Part shown: piece by piece, positions 1 through 8,654 of the stretch
Position numbering within the stretch: position 1 is the first letter of the stretch
Layout of the letters: the number at the start of each line of letters is the position of its first letter
DNA from: Lentisphaerota bacterium
GTDB lineage: Bacteria > Verrucomicrobiota > Lentisphaeria > Victivallales > Victivallaceae
Assembly: GCA_015061885.1 (NCBI GenBank)
Contig: SUVS01000032.1
Coordinates: 1 to 34,330, forward strand
DNA length: 34,330 nucleotides
Direction of reading: 5' to 3'
Notes under the pieces: model-generated
The model's input: only the letters and a program-made list of their open reading frames with translations
Told to the model about the DNA's origin: nothing
Databases searched by the model: none
Made by a program: the position numbers and the translations under genes

Positions 1-35
1 ATTTGAGAGCAACTGTTGTTTAATATCCGTTGGTT

Positions 36-64
36 AATATAATATCTGTGATGAAGTATTGCAA
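36..64 (-). promoter_or_regulatory. Outward promoter at the end of repeat copy A
   Basis: On the minus strand, TTGCAA is followed after 17 bases by TATATTAAC, reading out of the left edge of the window. The same arrangement (TTGCAA, 17 bases, TATATTAAC) occurs at the matching end of repeat copy C, where it precedes the four-helix-bundle gene at 18135-18500. Its target would lie left of base 1. The boxes are seen; the activity is inferred. Confidence 0.5.
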
Positions 65-316
65 ACCGAAACTCTCATTTTTCATTTTCACATCATATGA
101 GCGAAGCGAATGCTTCATATTTGGAGTAAAACGGAAAATGCTTCATAACGAAGTTGCTTCATCTGAAAAGGCTGGTCCGGATTAGGTGAAGCACGCCAGT
201 CGGCGTATGAAGCATTTTGCGGCATTGCCGCAAAATATGAAGCACCGCTGATGCGGTATGAAGCAAAGCCTTTTCAGGCTTCATGTTTTTTGCCTTGAAA
301 TCAAGGCAAAAAAAAA
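57..316. repeat. Copy A of the tRNA-associated GCTTCAT/ATGAAGC hairpin-array repeat
   Basis: A non-coding modular repeat built from the word GCTTCAT and its complement ATGAAGC, with short hairpins between the words. Five hairpins follow in order: stem ACGCC/GGCGT (193-206), ATTTTGCGGC/GCCGCAAAAT (214-236), ACCGC/GCGGT (244-257), AAGCC/GGCTT (266-281), and a 13-bp stem of TTTTTTGCCTTGA with its complement (286-313). Copies C and D (18562-19019) have hairpins at the same five places. Some stems there have different sequences that still pair. The right end abuts the CCA end of tRNA-Ser. Short translations across it are made of repeat words and I reject them as genes. Confidence 0.8.
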
Positions 317-407
317 TGGCGGAGAGCGAGGGATTCGAACCCTCGATACCCACAAGGAGTATAACGATTTTCGAGACCGTCGCCTTCGACCGCTCAGCCA
401 GCTCTCC
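317..407 (-). tRNA. tRNA-Ser (anticodon CGA)
   Basis: A serine tRNA of 91 bases including an encoded CCA (317-319). The acceptor stem GGAGAGC (401-407) pairs with GCTCTCC (321-327), and the discriminator is G. The anticodon stem ACGGT/ATCGT encloses the loop CTCGAAA, giving anticodon CGA, which reads UCG. The long variable arm typical of tRNA-Ser is present, and the T arm carries GTTCGAATC. Its 3' end directly meets hairpin repeat copy A. Confidence 0.97.
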
Positions 408-421
408 GCTTATTATCCAGT

Positions 422-451
422 AATATATACCCATTTAGGCTGTTTTGCCAA
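422..451 (-). promoter_or_regulatory. Probable promoter of tRNA-Ser
   Basis: On the minus strand TTGGCA (446-451) is followed after 16-18 bases by the run TATATATT (422-429). This would start transcription a few bases upstream of the tRNA 5' end at 407. The rest of 408-693 holds only this site and the hairpin after smpB; I see no gene there. Confidence 0.5.
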
Positions 452-568
452 TTTTTTTATGTTTTTTAAGTGCAAAAATAGTCTAAATATTTTTTGTGTC
501 GATTGTCAAAGTAAACGCACCACCCTGAAATGACAATGGTATGTTCAGTCGTCAAAACACATCATAAA

Positions 569-607
569 GAAAAATGCCTAATTGGTGTGCAATGTGATAT
601 GCACACC
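569..607 (-). terminator. Possible terminator after smpB
   Basis: A perfect 8-bp stem GGTGTGCA/TGCACACC (584-591 and 600-607, 8-base loop) lies about 90 bases downstream of the smpB stop. On the minus strand it is followed, after roughly nine bases, by a short T run. The gap between stem and T run is longer than in a canonical intrinsic terminator, so this is tentative. It would close the grpE-dnaJ-smpB unit. Confidence 0.4.
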
Positions 608-693
608 TTCGGTTGAGTCCAAATTTGAGGATACATACTATCCTTGTTCATTTGAACACAGTCCATCCACCGCATCATGCAGGAAACCCCATC

Positions 694-1182
694 CTACAGA
701 TTGCGATCGCCACGCATTGCCCGCCGTGCATCCATATCGTCCTGACGGGTACGGAGCGTTTCGCGTTTATCTTCGTGGCTCTTGCCTTTACAGAGTGCTA
801 TACCAACTTTGATAAGTCCGCCTTTAAGGTACATTTTCAACGGGACTACTGTACAGCCTTTTTCCTTGACCTGAATCGCCAGTTTCAGCAATTCCTTTTT
901 GTGCAGCAGCAGCCGTCTTCTGCGGCGGGTATCGTGGTTGAAACGGTTGCCGTGGTCGTAACCGGCAATATGTGCGTTGACCAGAAAGGCACTGCCCTGA
1001 CTCATATCAACATAGGCTTCCGAAAGCGTTACCGTTCTTGCCCGACAGCTTTTTACCTCGGTACCGGTCAGCTGGATACCTGCCTCGTACTGCTCAAGGA
1101 TCACATAATCGTGATGAGCCTTGCGGTTATTGGAAAGCACCCCGTCGCCGGGATTGTTTTTATTTTTCTTGCCGTCAGCCAT
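694..1182 (-). CDS. smpB: SsrA-binding protein SmpB
   Basis: SmpB binds tmRNA and helps it rescue stalled ribosomes in trans-translation. The 162-residue protein matches the family in length and order. It has a lysine-rich N-terminus, the core NRKAHHDYVILEQYEAGIQL followed by a TGTEVKSCR segment (about residues 40-47), a middle with NAHIAGY, and a C-terminus with DKRETLR and a basic tail (about 138-162). The start overlaps the dnaJ stop by one base (TAATG), so it is probably translationally coupled to dnaJ. I looked for the tmRNA gene ssrA next to it and found none. Identity is secure. Confidence 0.96.
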   Translation of the reverse strand: MADGKKNKNNPGDGVLSNNRKAHHDYVILEQYEAGIQLTGTEVKSCRARTVTLSEAYVDMSQGSAFLVNAHIAGYDHGNRFNHDTRRRRRLLLHKKELLKLAIQVKEKGCTVVPLKMYLKGGLIKVGIALCKGKSHEDKRETLRTRQDDMDARRAMRGDRNL

Positions 1183-2348
1183 TAAAGTTTCCCCAGGAAG
1201 GGCCCAGCGGTTTTGCGGAACGCCTCATTTTGCGGATAATTTTTTCCGGAGAGCTTCTGCTGAAGTTCCTCAACGAGTTTTCTGGCATCCTTATCCAGAT
1301 TTACCGGTGTTTCCACTTGTATGCGTACATGTAAATCGCCCCGGCTGCCGCCCCGCAACGAGGGCATACCTTTGCCCTTTATCCGCAAAACGGTATTGCT
1401 CTGGGTGCCGGGTTCGATCTTCATTTTGGTCATACCCGAAACGGTCGGGACTTCCACTACACCGCCAAGCATTGCGGTAAAGGGATCAATAAACATTTTG
1501 CAGAACAAATCTGTTCCCTCCCGCTCAAAAACTTTGCTTTCCCGCACATGGATCACCACATACAAGTCACCGGCAACTCCGCCGCGGATACCGCCCTCGC
1601 CTTCGTTCTTTACCCGCAGACGGTCGCCGTTATCCACACCCGGTGGAATACGCACCGGAATTTTTTTCGTTTCGTGCTGACGCCCGGTGCCGCGGCATCC
1701 GGAACATGGCTTGTCAATCACCATACCAGTACCGCCGCAGTTGGGGCACGATTGCTGCATGGCAAAAAATCCCTGCGAAATCGTAACCTGACCACTGCCG
1801 CCGCAACGCGTACAGGTCTTTTTGCTGGTACCGGGGGCACAGCCGCTGCCGGAGCAAACTTTGCAATCCACATCTTTGGTTACATTTATTTCTTTGGTAG
1901 CTCCGAAAACTGCATCTTCAAAAGTTATTTCTATATCGCAACGCAAGTCATTGCCCTTGACGGGAGCATTGGGATCACGACGGCGACGCCCGCCGCCAAA
2001 AAGATCTTCAAAGCTGAAACTGCCGCCACCGCCGCCGCCGAAAAACTGGCTGAATATATCCATCGGATCGCGGAAACCGCCGCCGCCGCCACCACCAAAA
2101 CCGCCGAAGCCCTGTCCGCCGGTGGAGGTAAAAGCCTCATGTCCGAGTTGATCGTAACGCTGACGCTTGGCGGTATCGCTCAAAACTTCGTAAGCGTTGG
2201 AAATTTCTTTAAATTTTTCTTCTGCCGCCGTATCGCCGGGATTACGGTCGGGGTGATACTTGATCGCCAGTTTGCGGTACGCTTTTTTTATTTCTTCGGC
2301 AGAGGCGGTTTTTGCCACACCGAGTATTTCATAAAAATCCTTGCTCAT
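1182..2348 (-). CDS. dnaJ: Chaperone DnaJ
   Basis: The Hsp40 co-chaperone that stimulates DnaK ATPase and delivers unfolded clients. At 388 residues it is a full type I DnaJ. The J domain is residues 1-70 with HPD at 32-34. A glycine/phenylalanine-rich linker spans about 75-120. Four CxxCxGxG zinc motifs lie at about 162, 179, 201 and 215, followed by the substrate-binding C-terminal domains. AAGGAG lies upstream of the ATG. It follows grpE by 11 bases and overlaps smpB by one. The linker is encoded by runs of GGN codons, which makes the DNA locally triplet-repetitive. No dnaK is in the window. Confidence 0.97.
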   Translation of the reverse strand: MSKDFYEILGVAKTASAEEIKKAYRKLAIKYHPDRNPGDTAAEEKFKEISNAYEVLSDTAKRQRYDQLGHEAFTSTGGQGFGGFGGGGGGGFRDPMDIFSQFFGGGGGGSFSFEDLFGGGRRRRDPNAPVKGNDLRCDIEITFEDAVFGATKEINVTKDVDCKVCSGSGCAPGTSKKTCTRCGGSGQVTISQGFFAMQQSCPNCGGTGMVIDKPCSGCRGTGRQHETKKIPVRIPPGVDNGDRLRVKNEGEGGIRGGVAGDLYVVIHVRESKVFEREGTDLFCKMFIDPFTAMLGGVVEVPTVSGMTKMKIEPGTQSNTVLRIKGKGMPSLRGGSRGDLHVRIQVETPVNLDKDARKLVEELQQKLSGKNYPQNEAFRKTAGPFLGKL

Positions 2349-2359
2349 TATGCAACTCC

Positions 2360-3040
2360 TTACTGCCCGTCATCAGCCTTTTCAACATTGGCAGTATCTC
2401 CGGCACTTTCTTCCGCCGCCGCTTCAGCCCTGCCGCTGGAAACGATCACCCTTGCCGGACGCAACAGACGATCACCCATTTTATAACCGCAGTTCCACTG
2501 TTTGATGATTATGCCTTCGGCGGCAGTTTCGCTGTTTTCATAGGCAACAGCGTCATGCCACATGGGGTCAAAACTTTCGCCGATAGTATCAAACTTCTGC
2601 ACACCCAGTTCGTCGATCGTCTTGCCGTACTGGGCGAGGATCATTTCCAAGCCTTGTTTGAGAGCCGCAACATTATCGCTGGTTTCGGCGGCTTTCATCG
2701 CCATTTCAAAGAGATCAAACACCTGCAAAAAGGGCATGATCGTTTCCACCAGACCGATCCGGCGGGCATCGCTGACTTCGCGAGCCATGCGTTTGCGGTA
2801 ATTCTGATAATCAGCTTCTTTACGCAAAAGCTGATCTTTAAGGGCGGCGACTTCCGCTTTAAGTACAGCTTCTGCCGAAACTTCGACTTCGCTTTCAGCA
2901 GCAGTTTCCTCTTTCACCTCATCGGCTTCTTCCCAGGTTTCCGATGGTTTTTCTGCATTGTCTGCAATATTTCCGGTACTGTTTTCTGCAGTGTCATTTT
3001 CTGCTTGCACCTGCACTTTTTCCTGTTCTTCGTTATTCAT
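2360..3040 (-). CDS. grpE: Nucleotide exchange factor GrpE
   Basis: GrpE releases ADP from DnaK and acts with DnaJ, its downstream neighbour. I chose the ATG at 3040, giving 226 residues, because AGGAG sits just upstream. An earlier in-frame start would run into the terminator hairpin at 3077-3100. The N-terminal 70 residues or so are acidic and low in complexity. A predicted coiled coil follows (the region with KADYQN-like [13 protein letters not shown], about 90-110), then the beta-wing domain with FDPMWHDAV and the [16 protein letters not shown] motif near 195. No CIRCE-type inverted repeat is visible between 3041 and 3134. Confidence 0.95.
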   Translation of the reverse strand: MNNEEQEKVQVQAENDTAENSTGNIADNAEKPSETWEEADEVKEETAAESEVEVSAEAVLKAEVAALKDQLLRKEADYQNYRKRMAREVSDARRIGLVETIMPFLQVFDLFEMAMKAAETSDNVAALKQGLEMILAQYGKTIDELGVQKFDTIGESFDPMWHDAVAYENSETAAEGIIIKQWNCGYKMGDRLLRPARVIVSSGRAEAAAEESAGDTANVEKADDGQ

Positions 3041-3071
3041 TATTATATCTCCTGAAATTACCTTTATATAG

Positions 3072-3100
3072 AAAAAATGTGGCTGTTTATCCAGCCACAT
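3072..3100 (-). terminator. Intrinsic terminator after lptB
   Basis: A perfect 9-bp stem ATGTGGCTG/CAGCCACAT (3077-3085 and 3092-3100) with a 6-base loop is followed on the minus strand by a run of T. This is a canonical intrinsic terminator. It lies between lptB and grpE and marks the end of the long acc/kds/lpt run. Confidence 0.85.
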
Positions 3101-3134
3101 AAAAAATCATTTATTTTTTACTTCTGCTGAATCT

Positions 3135-3899
3135 TCACATGGCAAAACTCGGGCCCAGATATACCTCGCGGGCATCTTCGCTGTTTACGAGATAATCGCT
3201 GGAACCTTCCAGCATAACTTCTCCATGCACCATCAGATACGCCCGATCGACTACCGACAATGTTTCACGCACATTGTGGTCGGTAATCAGAATACCCATG
3301 TTCCGCTGCTGCAATTTACGGATGATCTGCTGTACTTCATAAACCGCTTTGGGGTCAACGCCGCTGAACGGTTCATCAAGCATCAGAAACGATGGATTGG
3401 TCACCATTGCCCGGGTGATTTCCAAACGACGGCGTTCACCGCCGGAAAGAGTCATCGCCTTCTGCCGTGCCAAACGGGTAAGACTCAAATCTTCCAGCAG
3501 TTGTTCACAGCGTTCTTTGCGTTCTTTGCGGCTTATATCCAGCGTTTCCAATATTGCCATAATATTTTCTTCGACTGTCAACTTCCGGAAAATCGACGGC
3601 TCCTGTGCCAGATACCCCATCCCCATACGCGAGCGTTTATACATCGGCACATGGGTTATATCGTATTTGCGGAAACTCAACATGCCGCTGTCCGGCTTGA
3701 CCAGCCCCATAACCATATAAAAACTGGTAGTTTTACCGGCACCGTTGGGCCCCAGCAGGCCGACCACTTCTCCGGCGTGAACCTTCAACGACACGCCTTT
3801 GACCACACAGCGGCCGCGATAGCTTTTCACCAGATTATCTGCCTGAATAAGCAATTCGCCGTTTTCCACAGCTCCGATATTATTTTCTGTATCACTCAT
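3135..3899 (-). CDS. lptB: LPS export ABC transporter ATPase LptB
   Basis: The cytoplasmic ATPase that powers extraction of LPS from the inner membrane and pushes it along the Lpt bridge. Visible motifs: Walker A GPNGAGKTT (about 50-58), Q loop near AQEPSIFRKL (about 99-108), signature LSGGE (151-155), Walker B FLMLDEP (171-177) and the switch histidine in ITDHNVRET (about 208). The RKLTVEENI segment and the overall length of 254 are typical of LptB. I use the ATG at 3899; an upstream in-frame TTG at 3914 would add five residues. It follows the OstA-repeat gene and Kdo genes, which supports LptB over a generic ABC ATPase. Confidence 0.93.
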   Translation of the reverse strand: MSDTENNIGAVENGELLIQADNLVKSYRGRCVVKGVSLKVHAGEVVGLLGPNGAGKTTSFYMVMGLVKPDSGMLSFRKYDITHVPMYKRSRMGMGYLAQEPSIFRKLTVEENIMAILETLDISRKERKERCEQLLEDLSLTRLARQKAMTLSGGERRRLEITRAMVTNPSFLMLDEPFSGVDPKAVYEVQQIIRKLQQRNMGILITDHNVRETLSVVDRAYLMVHGEVMLEGSSDYLVNSEDAREVYLGPSFAM

Positions 3900-3933
3900 A
3901 ATGGCATTTCCCAAATATTTTTATCAAAAAGTG

Positions 3934-3963
3934 AATATACACCCCAAATGCTCTTTTTACCAA
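3934..3963 (-). promoter_or_regulatory. Possible internal promoter before lptB
   Basis: In the 102-base gap between the OstA-repeat gene and lptB, TTGGTA (3958-3963) is followed after 18 bases by TATATT (3934-3939) on the minus strand. The gap is unusually long and AT-rich for this operon, so extra transcription of lptB is plausible. Sequence resemblance only. Confidence 0.35.
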
Positions 3964-4001
3964 TTTTTTGCAATTTTTTCCGGCAAGGTAACTTCCACAG
4001 C

Positions 4002-6473
4002 TTAAAAATTCAAATCGTTCATGCGGGTAAGGACATCGCCATTTTCCACATATACATCTTCTGTATCCAGCTCAATGGTAACTTTGTCGCCCACCATTCC
4101 GCTGTCGGCAGTCAATGCCTGCGGACGGCGTGGCGGCTCACAAGTCAACACCATCTTGCGTTCTTTGACCGTATAGATACCCTGATCGCCGCGGGCTCGC
4201 TGAATTTCGCCGGTCGGCAATGTACGGAATATATTCACTTTATCATTGGCAATGACTTTGAGCAACTCTCTGCCGTCACCGGCGGCAAGCCGGTCGGGGA
4301 ACTCATCGCGGGCACGGAAACTGGCAATCGAAGGAACCGCCTTGTCGGTTTTGGCGGCGATCAACTGCAAATGTTCGCACTCCAGTTTGACCGCATTGTC
4401 TTTGACCACCACTTTTTCGTAGAAATCCGCCACATTGGTCAGCATATTCATCACGCCGCGTTCAGCCTCCAGCGTGGTAGTACCGTCCGCAGACTTGCCC
4501 AGCAGGGTATTGCCGTTGGATTTTTTACTGCCGCCTTTATCCGGCTTGCTCTGCAAATGCAGTTTGTTGCTGGCATAAATTTTTTCGATTTCGGTCTTGC
4601 CGGCTGTTCCGGTATTGCCGAAACGCACATCAAGTACGCCGCTGTCCAATATACCTGACTCATCCTCGGCATGAACATTGCCGACTGCCAAAGCCCGTAC
4701 CGGCTGTTTACGGGTCTTGACATCAGACTTCTCCGCCGGTTTTCTGCCGGGTGTTTCAGGAGCATTTTTAAGATCAATATCCAGCTTATCACTGTCCAGT
4801 TTCATACCTCTGCCACGCACTGCAACATTACCGGCAAACGCCAATTTATTGCCGCCATAGTTCAAATCCGCACTGCGGGAATCCACGGTTACCGGTTCGG
4901 CAGCGGCAGTTTTTTCACTCTTTTGGCCGGAGTTGTTTTTATCGACCGTTGCCCCGGAAAGCGTTATGTGGCTTGAGCGTTCCACAACCATACGCTCTTT
5001 GGCAATATGATAAGTCATCTCGCCGCCGCGGATTATATCGCCGCCACGCTGAACGACCGGTTTATTTTCCATGTGGATAAGTTCCTGATTCGCCTGATAA
5101 GTCATGCGGCCGGCTCTGGCACTTTCTTCCACGCCGTTATTGTTGCGTACAAAACGCACATTGCCATTGGCAACTGATTTTTCGGGCCGTTTGCCATTGG
5201 AACTCTTTTCTTTACCTCCGGTACTCTTGCCGGCAGGTTTATCTGCCAGAGTTATTTCTATGCGGTCAGCCTGCAATTCAGACTTATCTGCCGGAGAACG
5301 GAATTTGGCATTGCCGATCAACCGGATAAGATCTTCCGGATAATTCCAATCCGCATAGTCGCTGTTCACCAGATCCGGAGAAGCATTTTTCTCTTTACTG
5401 CGGTGGAACTTGAAAAAACACTTGTCAAAAAAGCGTACTATCCGCTTGTTGGCCAGCAAAACGATCCGTTCAGCTTCTGCTGTATCCCTGCCCCGGGCAA
5501 GGCGGGGACGGGAACCGGTCAATTCTATCGTATCAGTTTTGGCATTGTAAACCAGCAAATCGGCATCGGCAGTCTGTTCACCTTCGGCGGCTTCTGCCGG
5601 ATCAAGTTTGCGGACTGCGTGAACTTTGCCGATAAAACGGGCGATCCGCAAATTCTGCTTTTTATCAGTCGGAGAAGCGGATTTTTTATCTTTTGCAGTT
5701 TTATCTTTGCGGACTTGAGCTTTTTTGCCGTCTTTCGGGGCGGGTTCGTCACCGAATTCGATCTCCAACCGTTCGGATGTAATAGTACCGGCGGCATCAA
5801 ACACTCTTACATTGCCCAGCAGTGTAATAAAATTGCGTTCAGTATCTATGTGCAGTTCATCGCAGAAAGCCCGGGTTATGGTCGTACCGGATTTTTTTAC
5901 TTTTGTTTTCTTATCTGTTGCCAATGCCGCCAACGGAGCGGTTGCCGATCGGCCGCCCTCGTTACGCATAACGATTTCCACATTGCTGTTGATTTTGATC
6001 TGATGATTGCCGAAGTCAGCGGAAAATCCGACCCCGTTCAAATCCATGGAAGGCGAACGCATAAAAACCTTTTGCGTACCGCTGGCGACCCGTTGACTCT
6101 GATCGAATGTGGCACTTTCGCTGACCACCACTCCGGCACTGTAGGCACGGCGTTTCCAGAAATCCAATACCGTTTCCAGCGGCGAATTGAGTGCATATAC
6201 TTCTTCGGAGTTATCAGATTTGGCAATCGTTTCCACCGAAACACCTTTGCGTACCGAGTCGATCATAGGCCAGAGAGTATCGACCAGTTTGCCCCGCAGA
6301 GTCATGCTTTTGCTCCGCATGAAATATTCCAACTGCTGATTTTTGTAAAACGGCATCCTCGCCGCCCCGGTACGGACATTGTTGAATGCTCCAATATCAC
6401 GCGGTCCGGCAGTCAGCGGCAATGCGGCAACGCCAATCAATACAACAAAAATTGTTCCGTAAAATCTTTTCAT
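4002..6473 (-). CDS. Very long OstA/LptA-repeat periplasmic LPS-transport protein
   Basis: Probably part of the periplasmic LPS bridge. It has a cleavable-looking signal peptide (residues 1-22, ending LPLTAG) and then about eight OstA-like units near 200-245, 280-340, 370-410, 435-510, 530-570, 590-640, 665-710 and 735-800. Typical unit texts are ITLLGNVRVFD and LAFAGNVAVRGRG. Lysine-rich, low-complexity linkers separate them. LptA is usually about 185 residues, so 823 is exceptional. There is no C-terminal LptD-like beta-barrel. It sits between kdsC and lptB, where lptC and lptA stand in Proteobacteria, and overlaps kdsC by one base (TAATG). Domain count is by eye. Confidence 0.8.
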   Translation of the reverse strand: MKRFYGTIFVVLIGVAALPLTAGPRDIGAFNNVRTGAARMPFYKNQQLEYFMRSKSMTLRGKLVDTLWPMIDSVRKGVSVETIAKSDNSEEVYALNSPLETVLDFWKRRAYSAGVVVSESATFDQSQRVASGTQKVFMRSPSMDLNGVGFSADFGNHQIKINSNVEIVMRNEGGRSATAPLAALATDKKTKVKKSGTTITRAFCDELHIDTERNFITLLGNVRVFDAAGTITSERLEIEFGDEPAPKDGKKAQVRKDKTAKDKKSASPTDKKQNLRIARFIGKVHAVRKLDPAEAAEGEQTADADLLVYNAKTDTIELTGSRPRLARGRDTAEAERIVLLANKRIVRFFDKCFFKFHRSKEKNASPDLVNSDYADWNYPEDLIRLIGNAKFRSPADKSELQADRIEITLADKPAGKSTGGKEKSSNGKRPEKSVANGNVRFVRNNNGVEESARAGRMTYQANQELIHMENKPVVQRGGDIIRGGEMTYHIAKERMVVERSSHITLSGATVDKNNSGQKSEKTAAAEPVTVDSRSADLNYGGNKLAFAGNVAVRGRGMKLDSDKLDIDLKNAPETPGRKPAEKSDVKTRKQPVRALAVGNVHAEDESGILDSGVLDVRFGNTGTAGKTEIEKIYASNKLHLQSKPDKGGSKKSNGNTLLGKSADGTTTLEAERGVMNMLTNVADFYEKVVVKDNAVKLECEHLQLIAAKTDKAVPSIASFRARDEFPDRLAAGDGRELLKVIANDKVNIFRTLPTGEIQRARGDQGIYTVKERKMVLTCEPPRRPQALTADSGMVGDKVTIELDTEDVYVENGDVLTRMNDLNF

Positions 6474-7018
6474 TAAAATTTATAATCCTCAAGCCCGTAG
6501 CGGGCCATTACAACCTGCCATTTGCCGCTTTGCATCAGAAGCTGGTCGATCACTTCGCGTACAGCACCCTGCCCGCCGTTGTGCTGCGTCCGGAAATCCG
6601 CCGCCACATCCATATAACAGGGGGCATCTGCCACCGTAACGGCGATCCCCGCCTGACGCATTACCTGCAAATCAACTGTATCATCGCCCATATACAATAC
6701 TTCATCGGCACACAGATTCTGTTCGGCAAGCAATTCGGCAAAAGCCGACTGTTTATCTTTTTTGCCTTCGTAAACAAAGCTCAAACCCAACTCTTCGGCA
6801 CGGCGGCAGTTGGCAGCACTCTTTCGGCCCGAAAGCACACCGACAGCAAAACCGGCACGCATTGCCAATTTAATACCATGACCGTCGCGTACATGAAAGA
6901 ACTTTATCTCTTCCGGCGAACCGGTACCATAACCGATTCTGCCATCGGTCAGTATGCCGTCAATATCCAACACTACAGCTTTGATTTTCTGCCAGCGTTC
7001 AGGAGCAACATTTTTCAT
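6473..7018 (-). CDS. kdsC: 3-deoxy-D-manno-octulosonate 8-phosphate phosphatase KdsC
   Basis: A HAD-family phosphatase that removes phosphate from Kdo-8-phosphate to give Kdo. The 181-residue protein has the nucleophile motif DIDGILTDG with Asp18 and Asp20, the family text FHVRDGHGIKLAMRAG, motif II at GVLSGRKS, a lysine in the YEGKKDK region, and the metal-binding motif MGDDTVD. It lacks a large cap domain, as KdsC does. It starts 20 bases after kdsA stops and its stop overlaps the next start. This completes the kdsB-kdsA-kdsC order. Confidence 0.95.
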   Translation of the reverse strand: MKNVAPERWQKIKAVVLDIDGILTDGRIGYGTGSPEEIKFFHVRDGHGIKLAMRAGFAVGVLSGRKSAANCRRAEELGLSFVYEGKKDKQSAFAELLAEQNLCADEVLYMGDDTVDLQVMRQAGIAVTVADAPCYMDVAADFRTQHNGGQGAVREVIDQLLMQSGKWQVVMARYGLEDYKF

Positions 7019-7038
7019 AAATCAGCCTTGTATATTGC

Positions 7039-7857
7039 TTAAAACCGGTTCATATCATGAATAGCTTTTACTTCTGCAAGCAACTCTTCGGCTAACTTGA
7101 AATCCAGCGAATTGGGCCCGTCGGAAAACGCTTTTGCCGGGTTGGGGTGAATTTCGCAGAAAAGTGCATCCATGCCGATCGCCGCCGCCGCCCGTGCCAG
7201 CGGACGCACAAATTCACGCTGACCGCCGGAAGCATTGCCCAGACCACCGGGCAGCTGCACCGAGTGCGTGGCGTCAAAGACCACCGGCACTCCCAGATTA
7301 CGCATAATTACCAGCGAACGCATATCCACCACCAGATTGTGATAACCGAAACTGCTACCGCGTTCGCAGAGCATCACTTTGTCATTACCGGCGGCACGGA
7401 CTTTATCCACCGCACCTTTCATATCTTCCGGAGCCATAAACTGACCTTTTTTGATATTGATGACCTTACCGGTGCGGCCAGCCGCCTGCAAAAGATCGGT
7501 CTGGCGGCAGAGAAAGGCGGGAATCTGCAATATATCGGCGACAGCGGCGGCTTTTTCCACTTCCACTGTTTCATGCACATCGGTTACTACGGGTACATTG
7601 TAACGCTTTTTGACTTCGGCAAGAAACTCCAAACCTTTTTCCATACCGGGGCCGCGGACTGAACCCGCCGCCGAACGGTTGGCTTTGTCGTAAGATGCCT
7701 TGAATACATAGCCAATATCCAGCCTGGCACAAAGTGAAGTCAGAAAATCCGCCACTTCCAGACAAGTTTCCAGACTTTCCGCCATACACGGCCCGCCCAG
7801 CAGAACCAGTTTGCCGTTACCGATCGTAACTTTATCATTAACTTTTACAGCATTCAT
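7039..7857 (-). CDS. kdsA: 3-deoxy-8-phosphooctulonate synthase KdsA (metal-dependent type)
   Basis: Condenses phosphoenolpyruvate with arabinose 5-phosphate to make Kdo-8-phosphate. The 272 residues cover the whole TIM-barrel family, with FKASYDKANRSAAGS, VTDVHE, LPAFLCRQTDLL, CERGSSFGYHNLVVDMR and DATHSVQLPG. At residue 24 the motif reads GGPCMAES. Cysteine here is the metal ligand of class II enzymes such as that of Aquifex, while E. coli KdsA has Asn in GGMNVLES. The other class II ligands, His, Glu in FCEIHPNP and Asp in SDGPNSL, are also present, so metal dependence is likely. Confidence 0.96.
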   Translation of the reverse strand: MNAVKVNDKVTIGNGKLVLLGGPCMAESLETCLEVADFLTSLCARLDIGYVFKASYDKANRSAAGSVRGPGMEKGLEFLAEVKKRYNVPVVTDVHETVEVEKAAAVADILQIPAFLCRQTDLLQAAGRTGKVINIKKGQFMAPEDMKGAVDKVRAAGNDKVMLCERGSSFGYHNLVVDMRSLVIMRNLGVPVVFDATHSVQLPGGLGNASGGQREFVRPLARAAAAIGMDALFCEIHPNPAKAFSDGPNSLDFKLAEELLAEVKAIHDMNRF

Positions 7858-7865
7858 TTTTCACC

Positions 7866-8609
7866 TCACATATTCTTCAATTTTTCTGCCAGTTTAGCTT
7901 CTGCCCGCACCAGATCTTCGGGAGTATCCACGCCGACACTCTCCAGATCGGTTATCAGCACCTGGGTGGCTATATCATTTTCCAACGCCCGGAGCTGTTC
8001 GAGTTTTTCGCAATTTTCCAACTTTCCGGCATCCATTGTCACAAACTTTTCCAGCACATCACGCCGGTATGCGTAAATTCCCCAATGCAGATAGACCGGC
8101 ATATCTTCACCGCCGGTACGCAAAAACGGTATCATCGAACGGCTGAAATAGAGTGCCTTGCCGGAGTTGCTTTTGACCAGCTTCACCTTATTGGGGTTGT
8201 CCAATTCTTCCCGCGTGCCCTGTACGCCGATCGTCGCCATTTCCGGCGAGTCAGCTTCCAGCATCCGGTCGATCAGGCTGTTGATAGCTTCGGTCGGCAG
8301 CAGCGGTTCATCGCCCTGCACATTGATTACCACATCAGCATCAATATCTTTGAGTGCTGCCGCTATACGGTCAGTACCCGAGGGCAGTTCAGGATCGGTC
8401 ATAACTGCAGTTGCACCGAAGGCTTTGCACGCATCGATCACCCGCTGGTCATCGGCGGCGATCAGACAAATATCGGCTTTGCTTGCCGATGCACGCTCAA
8501 AAACATGCTGGATCATCGGTTTACCGGCAAGCATAGCAAGAACTTTGCCGGGAAAACGGGTACTTGCATAACGGGCAGGAATAACCACTGCTGTGCGTTT
8601 GTTTGACAT
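7866..8609 (-). CDS. kdsB: 3-deoxy-manno-octulosonate cytidylyltransferase KdsB
   Basis: Activates Kdo with CTP to CMP-Kdo, the donor used to build the LPS inner core. The 247-residue protein begins with the nucleotide-binding motif VVIPARYASTRFPGK. It has GKPMIQHVFERA, then DPELPSGTDRIAAAL and VVINVQGDEPL, all typical of KdsB, and a C-terminal LE-rich helix. A weak AGAGGTGA lies upstream of the ATG. It leads kdsA by 8 bases and is the first Kdo gene of the run. Confidence 0.96.
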   Translation of the reverse strand: MSNKRTAVVIPARYASTRFPGKVLAMLAGKPMIQHVFERASASKADICLIAADDQRVIDACKAFGATAVMTDPELPSGTDRIAAALKDIDADVVINVQGDEPLLPTEAINSLIDRMLEADSPEMATIGVQGTREELDNPNKVKLVKSNSGKALYFSRSMIPFLRTGGEDMPVYLHWGIYAYRRDVLEKFVTMDAGKLENCEKLEQLRALENDIATQVLITDLESVGVDTPEDLVRAEAKLAEKLKNM

Positions 8610-8654
8610 ATTTCACCTCTTAAATGCAACATGATCCATTTGTACTCAAACGGA

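Noticed and set aside
286-313. Intrinsic terminator just after tRNA-Ser (and the like element after tRNA-Pro at 19005-19023)
   Set aside because: On the transcribed strand the T run precedes the stem and an A run follows it, the reverse of a terminator.
408-693. tmRNA gene (ssrA) next to smpB
   Set aside because: No tRNA-Ala-like ends with the expected T arm and no tag-coding frame are seen in this gap.
1548-2486. Plus-strand frames opposite dnaJ, one rich in proline runs
   Set aside because: They arise from the GGN codon runs of the DnaJ glycine-rich linker read on the other strand.
3041-3134. CIRCE heat-shock operator before grpE
   Set aside because: The only inverted repeat there is the lptB terminator; the TTAGCACTC/GAGTGCTAA arms are absent.
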